From positions 29,076,991-29,140,990 of the forward strand of contig CM039120.1 in the NCBI GenBank assembly GCA_022036555.1: 64,000 nucleotides of DNA, in the 5' to 3' direction. A program made the position numbers and the translations under genes. Under the pieces are notes generated by a model. The model saw only the letters and a list, made by a program, of their open reading frames with translations. It ran no database searches and was not told where the DNA came from. Source of the stretch: Microstegium vimineum. Taxonomy: Eukaryota; Streptophyta; Magnoliopsida; Poales; Poaceae. Numbering within the stretch: the first letter of the stretch is position 1; every line of letters starts with the position of its first letter. This document shows, in pieces, positions 56,568-64,000 of this stretch.

Positions 56568-58322
56568 CTAGACTAATTTCTGCTTTTTTCCCTTGTGTTA
56601 CGGGAGCCTTTCTTTTGTGATATAGTGGTTTGTAGACACTTAGGGTCACAACCCCATCACCTAGGCCTTCTGAAATTTCCGAACAAATAAAATTTAAAGC
56701 TTCTAAATCTAAAACTTCATCATTAGAGCAGACTGTCGAAACATCATCTACCACTACTTTGTTTTCCTCCCACAAAAGTTTACTTTCAATCATTCTCACA
56801 TCATCTATGTCCCGTAAAGTTTTTAAAGAATTAGAGACATCAATATCACTAATCCCAAGAACAACCCCCACAGATTTAGTAGAATTTAATAAAGAAGCAT
56901 CATTGCGAGAAGTAAAAGAGTAAGACTGATTTTCATTACCTTTAGCTGGCGCGTACTTCAAATTCTTTTTAGCCTTCAGCTTAGCCGCCTTCTCCACAGA
57001 ATCATGATCCGCAGTTGCAGCAGACCGCTTACTTGATCTCACTGGTGTCACTGTCCCATTATTCTGAACTTTAACTTTTTAAAGTTCCTAGAGTCTGTTT
57101 GTGGGGAAACAACTTTGCATTCCATTGGCTATCACCAATCTGGGAAAGCACAGCTACCGGCCTGTTTTGTGATTTCTCTCTGTTTTTTAGTAGATTTTGG
57201 AACGGCACCAACCTCCTGTTGTACAACACCACCATTGTGCTGACCAGAGTTAGGTAACTGATTTCCAACTTCACCCTTAGACAATTGATCTCCATCTTTT
57301 TTCCATCTATATCCATATTCTCCTTAATTGTTTCTTCATTTGGTTTTCCTCCCTCGGGGTCATCATCCTCCATGTTAGAGTCCAAATCTAGCAATTCAGG
57401 CTCACTATCAGGCACACCCTGCTCAACCCCAAAGTGTAGCTGGTATACATAATCCCCAATAACAACATCCACAAATACTGGGATGAGGTTTGGATCAAGC
57501 ACTGCTACCTTCAGTCTTGCTCTGCCATGTTTCTTAGTGAAAATGGTGTCCACAGCTCTTGGGACACCTAGGATAGAGCCAATTGCCCAAATAATGGGAA
57601 ATTCTCTAAATTCCTTAGAAGGCCCTTGAACTGCACCCACACCTTTTCAATCTCATATTTAAAAACATCACTTTCAACACCCTTTTCAAAACAGATTTTG
57701 CCCTTTACTGCCTTGGTGTTCATAGGACCCCAATTCACCATGGTTTCTAACAGGTCAGAAGATGGAAAATTAATAGTGAAAGCATCAGCTCCTTTCAACT
57801 CAATTTCCCATTTATGTTTTTTTGTCTGGTAGTAATTTGTCCAGTTCCACTGCCAACCTGTTCGGCAGTAAGAGAACCTTCCAACATACGTACAACTGCA
57901 GATTTTTCTTCAACATTTACTTTAGTGTTCTCAGTCACTGGAATAAAGTAAAAGCCCAGACCTTCAACAACATAACCACATGGTATAGCAGTGACATTCA
58001 TTTTTTTCAGATTCGTGCACAATTTAGACACGTGGTCACCATAGCATATATCACAGCACAATACCACTGTGCACTCATGAATGGTATGACCCTTAGTGTG
58101 ACAACGATAACAAAAAGGTGTTCCCTTTTTTTTTGGTGCTCCCATACTAGATGACTCCGGGTTTTCACTAATTTTAGATGTAAATTCAGAATTTTGTGGG
58201 ACAGGCACCTTAGATACTTCCATGGCCGTTGTACTTTCTTTTCCCTTTGCCTTCAATTGGTTGTCCTGCTGGTTCGTCGCCGCTGCACCCCCTCCCGACC
58301 CTGGCCCAACCTCCACTTGCAC
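56530..58322 (-). pseudogene. LINE ORF1 (RNA-binding, CCHC zinc knuckle), broken
   Basis: Three minus-strand frames cover it. 58322-57795 carries CYRCHTKGHTIHEC and a second Cys cluster (CCDICYGDHVSKLC). 57798-57071 holds an acidic, D/E-rich middle. 57051-56530 gives a basic tail (SSKRSAATADHDSVEKAAK). The frame breaks between these parts indicate decay. The ORF1 tail frame overlaps the ORF2 start (ATG at 56567) by about 40 nt. Confidence 0.78.
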
Positions 58323-58500
58323 CTATGGAGGAGGTTGGTGGGCTGCAGGAGGTGATGACTGCTGTGCCAGCACAATAATAGAACAATTGGGGTTTGTATT
58401 GTTGATTAGTGATTAGTCCAGGCCATAAACAAAATGTGGCATTATTGCTTTTTTCATGTTTTTTAATGTCGACACACCGGTTTCCCTTGCATTCATTCAT

Positions 58501-59212
58501 CTTGTATGAGCCTTCAACTGGCCAGCATCATGTTAGGTCTATCTATTCACCATCAATCACAAATTTTAGTTAATTTTGTTCTTCATTTATCATTTTTGGG
58601 ATTTTATAGTACACACTGGTTGAAAATTGATTTCTTCTTTGCAGTGTGCTGGGCAATTAGCAGTGTTCTTTGCAGTATGCTGGCCATGAGAGAAGCTCTA
58701 AATGATTTATATAATGCTTAAATTTTAGTGAATCACATTCGATGCATATATTTTCTAGTAAATTATTTACAAATATTCTACTAAGTTTCATGATGACGAA
58801 TTTTCATAACTCCTATTTGTTGTCTTTATACGTTCTAATCATTATGTCGCTAAATTATCGCACTATAAATAGTTGCTAGAGAAAAGATTATGTTTATTAT
58901 GCCAATCAACAATTTTCTATAAATGTCCTGGTTCTCAGAGAGAACCATAACATTTCTATTCTTATCATGATGTTTCAGGTGAGAAAGACCCCAATAGTAG
59001 GCAATGTCTGCTTGACTTCATTATATTTGAGGACAACCAATAGATGTTCTGCATCAACTTCAATTTGGTCACCAGTCATTGGTCATGCATCTAGGGATGC
59101 TTATGCCGCTGCAAAATAGGCATCCAGATCTAGTAGGGATGCTTATGTTGCCGCACAGGACCTTGATACGTCTCATGGTTCAGAATATGTGGAGACACAA
59201 TATCTTATTATG
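58501..59212. other. AT-rich DNA right of the LINE, no gene recognised
   Basis: This contains only short repeats, such as tctagggatgcttatg / agtagggatgcttatg (near 59090-59150), possibly a decayed scrap of coding sequence. No splice-consistent exon was found. Confidence 0.4.
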
Positions 59213-59435
59213 ATGGAAAAATGTATCAATGTACATGTCTTTGGAAAGACATTATGGTTATTTCAAAAACTTATTTAAACAGATCTGAAGTTGTCGTAAC
59301 TTATGGAAAAGTGTATCAATGTACATGTCTTTGGAAAGACATTATGGTTGTTTCAAAATTTTATTTAAACAGATCTGAAATTGTCGTAACTCCCTGTTCT
59401 GATTGTCGTAACTCCCTGTTCAGATTGTCGTAATT
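59213..59435. repeat. Tandem repeat (91-bp unit) with tgtcgtaact endings
   Basis: Two units share gtatcaatgtacatgtcttt, ggaaagacattatggtt and aacagatctgaa..tgtcgtaact (59222-59302, 59310-59392). Two short copies of ccctgttc.gattgtcgtaa then follow. This is the same TCGTAA theme seen left of the LINE. Confidence 0.85.
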
Positions 59436-59752
59436 GGTTTATGGTAAATTGATCGGGTCAATAGTAACCGGTACCTTATAGCACCATAGAACAAAATTAT
59501 GGTAGCAACATACCCTGATTATCGTCTCCAAACATACAAATCACCATAATTAGTAAATGGTAAATCTTCCTCTGTATATTTAAGTGGTTCCTAACCGATT
59601 TTTTACGACCAATTCTAGTAACTTTGTTTCCAATTACCATATTCATCTTTATATTCTCGTAACATGTACAATCACTGTTGTCCTGGTCGGTAGCTTTACA
59701 TGCATACGTATTCAACTAGATTGGACGAAATCACCGCAATGATTGGACTGAT

Positions 59753-59754
<2 letters not shown>

Positions 59755-59789
<35 letters not shown>
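59755..59789. repeat. (AT)n microsatellite
   Basis: About 17 AT dinucleotides run uninterrupted, directly abutting the MITE at 59790. They may have replaced or eroded its left end. Confidence 0.95.
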
Positions 59790-59792
<3 letters not shown>

Positions 59793-60025
59793 GTTTAGTT
59801 CCCTTAAAAATTTCAAAACTTTACAAGATTTCTTGTCATATCGAATCTTTGGACGTATGCCTAAAACATTAATTATAGATAAAAAATAACTAATTACACA
59901 GTTTACCTGTAATTTGTGAGATGGATCTTTTGAGCATAGTTACTCCATGATTGAACAATATTTACCAAATACAAACGAAAGTGGTATAACGATGTTTTTC
60001 AAAAGTTTTTGATCTAAACAAGGCT
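59790..60025. mobile_element. MITE of the cttgtttagttc type
   Basis: Left gttgtttagttccc and right, read inward, gccttgtttagatc form the terminal inverted repeats; the left end has lost a few bases to the AT repeat. Internal phrases (atcgaatctttggacgtatg, gatggatcttttgagcatag, aatacaaacgaaagtg) are typical of a MITE that is abundant in panicoid grasses, especially sorghum relatives. Confidence 0.8.
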
Positions 60026-60613
60026 CTAATACTAAAGAGACAAAATTTCATATGTTTTTTCATCCATCATTTTTGTCCTCGCTTTGTAATAGAGAATTTG
60101 AGAGTATGTAATTATGTATGGACTTATATATAGAACATGAGTTCATGTAAGTTTCAATAACTCTTGTCTAACATTATATGGAGTCCGATTTAAAAATCTA
60201 TTGGATTGCGTATGTGACACACGCTCGAAAACAACCGGCTTTTAATACGAATCGTTTTTTGTCTTTTGAGTAAGATAATAAATATATTATATGTTTTCTA
60301 GCCGATTCCTTTCTAAAATATATTTCGATTTGACTCCTAATTACAAATGTAAAACCAAAACCAGACAACCAACAAGATCAAAATTTATAATAGATAAAGA
60401 AAATATAGGCAAATAAAGAATAGTTATGGACTCCGTTGTAGAATCTCTATTTCATTGAGATGTGTGGGAAGAAATAGGAAACAAAGCAATGGAAGTATAT
60501 AGGGAAATATATATAATAGGGATAAAAAATACTAATGGACTTCTCTGATTTAATTAAGACCGTATATAGAAAAATTCCGTTACAACTTACAGACATTGTA
60601 CATGAAATAGTTA
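60026..60613. other. AT-rich intergenic DNA, nothing recognised
   Basis: No coding signal, tandem repeat or element ends were seen between the two MITEs. Confidence 0.4.
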
Positions 60614-60782
60614 GGTCAGTCTCAATAAGAGTTTCATAGAGTTTCATCGGCATTAAATAGGCTGACATGACACCCTATTTATTAAGAGAGATGATAAGAG
60701 TTTTATGTGAGTAGAAAGAACACTGTTTCCAAAATATGAGAGCATTGAAAACTGTGAGATGAAACTCTCGTTGAGGATGACC
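60614..60782. mobile_element. Tourist-like MITE with ggtcagtctcaa ends
   Basis: The left end GGTCAGTCTCAATAAGAGTTTC and the right end, read inward, GGTCATCCTCAACGAGAGTTTC are inverted repeats. TTA flanks both sides (60611-60613, 60783-60785), which fits PIF/Harbinger MITEs. Confidence 0.85.
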
Positions 60783-61120
60783 TTATAGATAGCGGAGGAG
60801 ACCTCTCCGTGCGGCAATGTATACTGTAATCTACTACTCCTATATTGTAAAGACCCACTTAGAGGCCCCCCTACAATCAGGTTCGAATATTTGCTAAAAG
60901 TGATGTCATCATAGATAAGGTGATGTCATCAGCCCACTAACCCTCATTTATCTCCCCACTAGCTATTTAATTTTAAAATAGGAAAAAAGTCATAGCACCT
61001 AAACCAACTATCATAATTAAAATCCAATTGCACCATGATGTTCCTCGCAAGAAACTCTTCAAAACAAAACCCCACATGGATATATTTTGATAACTCTCGC
61101 GTGCGCCTCCATGACGGAAT

Positions 61121-61695
61121 CAGTGTTTTTAGCAAAAATGTGGTAAAACTGAATATCACATGGATTTTCTAAGGTCCTCCAAAACGCCTCAAGGAACCAT
61201 ACACAAAACTACTAGAACTCTTGGTAGGGGAGATGCCCCTCGGGTATATTATGGGAAGTGAGTTCGTTTGAGTGAAACCTCGGGGTGAAATGCTTCAAAA
61301 AAACTAAGGTTTACAAGGACCCTCTAACTAGGCTTCATCGAAAGCCGGTCACTCCTCCGGCCGCCGTAGTTGGCCCATGACCCGCCATGGCTTTGGAATA
61401 TCCGAAACCAGTGTTTCTGAGAAAAACGTGACAATACTCCATATCACATAGATTTTTTGAGGTCCTTCAAAAAAACTGAATGATCCAAACACAAAACTTT
61501 TAGAACTCCTGGTAGGGGAGATGCCCATCCGGTATATTCGGAGGAGAGGGTTCGGTTGAGTGAGACCTCGGGTGAAATGTTTCGAAACCACTAAAGTTCA
61601 CGATGACCCTCTAACGAGGCTACACCGAAGATCGGTCACTGTCCCAGCCGCCGTAGTTGGCCCGTGGCCCGCCATGGATCTGAAATACCCGCAGC
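61121..61695. repeat. Two-copy tandem repeat, 288-bp unit, upstream of the ABCB gene
   Basis: Unit 1 is 61121-61408 and unit 2 about 61409-61695. Shared phrases are cagtgttt..., gaatatcacatggatttt, ggtaggggagatgccc, gaccctctaac.aggct, cggtcact.c and gccgccgtagttggccc. Identity looks like roughly 80%. The array ends about 85 bp before the ABCB start codon, so it occupies the place of its proximal promoter or leader. Confidence 0.87.
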
Positions 61696-61779
61696 AAGGG
61701 TATCCACCTAGTTAATAACACTAATAATCCCAAGAAACAAAAAACGAAGAGGCAAGGGCGGTGGTGAAGTGGTTAACCC

Positions 61780-64000
61780 ATGGCTAGCGGGGAGGAGAAG
61801 GCGGCGGGCCGCGTGGCTCTGCACCGGCTGTTCGCGTTCGCCGATAGGACGGACGCCACGCTCATGACCGTGGGCGCCGTCGCCGCGGTGGTTAATGGGA
61901 TGGCGCAGCCGCTCATGACCTTCATCTTGGGCGACGTCATTGATGCCTTCGGCTCCGGAGCCCCCGACGGCGTAGTGCACAGGGTCGTCCAGGTAAGTCG
62001 TGGTAACCTAGCCCTGATACATGATAGTATTCTTCTTCATCATCATAGATTAATATTCTTTATCATCATAGTCATAGGTTTTGCTACTGTCCGACTGACT
62101 AACCTTGCAGTCTGTCTGGACTCTTGACATGGTTTGCCGCCGCAGCAACCGCAGGGACGGCGGCTCTGTCGTCTATGCATGACGCCGCCGGCCGTCTCCC
62201 TCTAAGTCCGGATATGTTTCGATCCGTTTATATATTATTAATGCAACCTAGTACGTATACCTAAAGAGCCGACTCGATTTCTTTAGATGATTATTACTTC
62301 TTTGACTACTGCCACCGCCAATTCCACATGAAAATATATCTGACTATTTTTTTTTATTAAACGAAACGAAGAGCGGATTTTGTCAATGAGCATGAAAACA
62401 GTAATTGCTCTTTAGTTCTTCATAAGTAATAAGAAACACATTTGTTTATACTACTGGTCATGCACAACATGTATATTTATGCAGAGTAGTATATGCGAGA
62501 AGGGTGAAATTGATTGGTGGCTTGCTTTGCCATCTTTACATCTTTTGACCAAAGTCCCATTCTTGTTTCAGGTGATCATGAGCTTCGTTTATCTTGCCTT
62601 TGGATCAGGAGTGGCTTCAACCCTCCGTAAGTGGATTTCCTCTTACCAAACTATGATATCATATCAACTTCCTCTATATGGATATTGTTAAATAGTATAT
62701 AATTATTGCTTATAATGAGTTCAGTTTTTTCAGACTTTCTATTAAAGAAAGCATAATGTTACTAGAAACAACCCTCCTTCAATTTTGATAATTTGTATGT
62801 ATTTCCCTAGAGGTATCATGTTGGACAATTAATGGAGAAAGACAGGCGGCACGAATCAGAGCCTTATATCTCAAGGCAATTCTGAGACAGGATATTGCAT
62901 TTTTTGACATGGAAATGAGTGCTGGGAAAGCGGTTGAGAGGATGGCAGGAGACACATTCCTCATTCAAGACGCCATTGGAGAAAAGGTACTATGCTCTGA
63001 CATTATATATTACTCCCTCCGTTATCTTTTATAAGGCACGACTGCATATGACATGATCTTCTAAATTATACTTTGACCATTTATTTATTTTAGATCATAT
63101 TGTTAATAATTATAAATTTATAATAATCAGATGGTATATTTAATTATAAATCTAACCATATCAAGTTTATGTTATAATCATTAAAAATTATCAGCCAGAT
63201 TATTATTGGTCAAAGATTTGAAAGTTTGACTCTTTAATATCTGTGTGCGCCTTATAAAAGATAACGGAGGGAGTATTTGCAAGAGGTGAACTGCAAACAG
63301 ATAAACTAAATTTCTACGGTTTCAATAATATCTGGACATGGCATGCTCTGAGGGTGAACTGCAAAAGAATAGGCCAAAAACTCAGGAAGTCTTATGGGCT
63401 GTGTGCTCTGAGGGTGGTCTCTGGTGCATGGCAGGGGCTTCTAAGCTTCAAGAATTGATGTTCAGGTCGCTTCTCCAGGGAATTTAGTCCCTGTTATCCT
63501 GGTCGGCTGTCCTCTGTTGTGGCGCCTCCTTTTGTTTCTTTGGTGTTTGGGGGGTGTGTGTGTTTGTTTTGGGGCAGGTTTTACCTGGCCTCGTGTACCC
63601 TTTTCTACCTTAATGAAATGACGTGCAGCTCTCCTGCATGGTTCGAGAAAAAAAATATCTGGACATGTACAACTTACTATTCTAGTACTAAGTGAAACTT
63701 GCATGCAATGCAAAACGCTCTCTTTGGGCATTGTTTGATGTTACAGACAAACTGAGTTCCTAATGTGTTTTCATTCTGCTCAAATTCTAGAAGTCTGATG
63801 TTACAGACAAACTGAGTTCCTAATGTGTTTTCATTCTGCTCAAATTCTATTTAGGTTGGGAAGTCCATACAGCTCCTTTCTACTTTCATTGGTGGCTTCA
63901 TCATTGCATTCACGAGAGGATGGCTCTTGACCCTTGTTATGCTTTCAAGCGTCCCTCCAATTGTCATTGCCGTTGCACTTATTTCAAAGTTGATGTCAGG
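61780..64000 (+). CDS. ABCB-type (P-glycoprotein-like) transporter, first four exons (partial)
   Basis: A full-size ABC transporter of subfamily B (MDR/PGP), a plasma-membrane ATP-driven pump; some plant members move auxin. Exons: 61780-61992, 62572-62626, 62811-62986, 63855-beyond 64000. Phases are consistent (71 codons, then 231 nt, then phase 0) and all introns are GT-AG. Exon 1 gives a short cytosolic start and the first membrane helix (MAQPLMTFILGDVIDAFG). Exon 2 gives VIMSFVYLAFGSGVASTL. Exon 3 has SCWTINGERQAARIRALYLK, AILRQDIAFFDMEMSAGK and MAGDTFLIQDAIGEK. Exon 4 has VGKSIQLLSTFIGG and FTRGWLLTLVMLSSVPPIVI. These match the first transmembrane domain of the ABCB4/ABCB11/ABCB21 group. 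Nucleotide-binding domains lie beyond the right edge, so the substrate cannot be told. Confidence 0.93.
63013..63273. mobile_element. Stowaway-like MITE in ABCB intron 3
   Basis: Nearly perfect inverted ends CTCCCTCCGTTATCTTTTAT and their complement ATAAAAGATAACGGAGGGAG, with TA on both sides (63011-63012, 63274-63275). It is the best preserved Stowaway in the window. Confidence 0.95.
63341..63653 (+). mobile_element. Truncated retroposon (LINE 3' end or SINE) in ABCB intron 3
   Basis: Flanked by the 14-bp duplication AATATCTGGACATG (63327-63340, 63654-63667) and ending ...gcatggttcgagaaaaaa. The duplication length and the terminal A-run show target-primed retroposition. The 3' end resembles grass LINE tails; no ORF remains. 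Confidence 0.87.
63736..63849. repeat. 60-bp tandem duplication at the ABCB exon 4 acceptor
   Basis: tgatgttacagacaaactga...tgctcaaattcta occurs at 63736-63789 and again at 63796-63849. The second copy runs directly into the acceptor tatttag|GTTGGG. The first ends in caaattctag, which is a potential decoy acceptor. Near-identity shows the duplication is recent. Confidence 0.93.

Larger units (their letters stand above)
53023..58500 (-). mobile_element. L1-type LINE, main body (5' end approximate)
   Basis: A non-LTR retrotransposon read right to left: ORF1 with a CCHC knuckle, then an apurinic-type endonuclease, L1-type reverse transcriptase and a C-terminal zinc-binding RVT domain. The 5' end is uncertain; 58500 is the upper end of the longest frame containing ORF1. 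A candidate degenerate target duplication (ctctgaatgatataat near 28282, ctctaaatgatttatataat near 58697) would extend it to about 58696, but the match is imperfect. Confidence 0.85.

Noticed and set aside
58697..58720. ctctaaatgatttatataat as LINE target duplication partner of 28282-28300
   Set aside because: The match is imperfect (one substitution and indels) and the LINE 5' end is not independently known, so it is mentioned but not used as a boundary.

Overview
This is nuclear DNA of a flowering plant, almost certainly a grass (Poaceae) and probably a panicoid. The evidence is GC-rich first exons, GT-AG introns plus U12 AT-AC introns, Stowaway- and Tourist-like MITEs, a CACTA element, Sirevirus-type copia elements, and protein-coding exons that I recognise as plant families. 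The window holds four host genes, two of them cut by the window edges. Roughly two thirds of the rest is transposable elements, many nested inside each other.

Left (1-9050): an endosomal Na+/H+ exchanger (NHX5/NHX6 class) on the minus strand. I could place ten exons with consistent phase. One intron is a complete U12-type AT-AC intron and a second has a U12-type donor. Its introns hold two tandem duplications and a tiny LTR element (SMART/TRIM type). Then come about 3 kb of intergenic DNA with one MITE.

9051-16342: a minus-strand gene for a plastid-type histidine phosphatase (phosphoglycerate mutase/SixA-like, At3g52155 class). It has five exons and encodes 241 residues. Its first intron is 5.9 kb because a 5.5 kb Ty3/gypsy chromovirus, with a 5-bp target duplication, sits inside it in the same orientation.

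16343-28305: a Stowaway MITE, then a 1.3 kb Pack-MULE carrying a broken LRR receptor-kinase fragment (perfect 9-bp target duplication). Next is a ycf20-like gene (NPQ7/At1g65420 class, minus strand) whose 5' exon is unresolved. Beyond it lies a degenerate ~100-115 bp tandem array split by a 3 kb CACTA element, which itself contains a 940 bp MULE-like foldback element.

28306-58500: a four-level nest. An L1-type LINE (minus) is split by an outer Sirevirus-like copia element (minus, 2.05 kb LTRs). That element is split in turn by an inner Sirevirus (plus, 13.8 kb, 1.6 kb LTRs, intact gag and pol frames, decayed env-like region). Both LTR insertions have exact 5-bp target duplications, so their order is certain.

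58501-64000: tandem repeats, an AT microsatellite, two MITEs and a 288-bp two-copy tandem repeat lead up to the first four exons of an ABCB (P-glycoprotein-like) transporter on the plus strand, running off the right edge. Its third intron holds a Stowaway MITE, a truncated retroposon and a tandem duplication at the splice acceptor.

The host genes do not form a pathway; this is ordinary gene-by-gene plant organisation. All gene models come from reading splice signals and remembered family sequences, with no alignment or transcript support.
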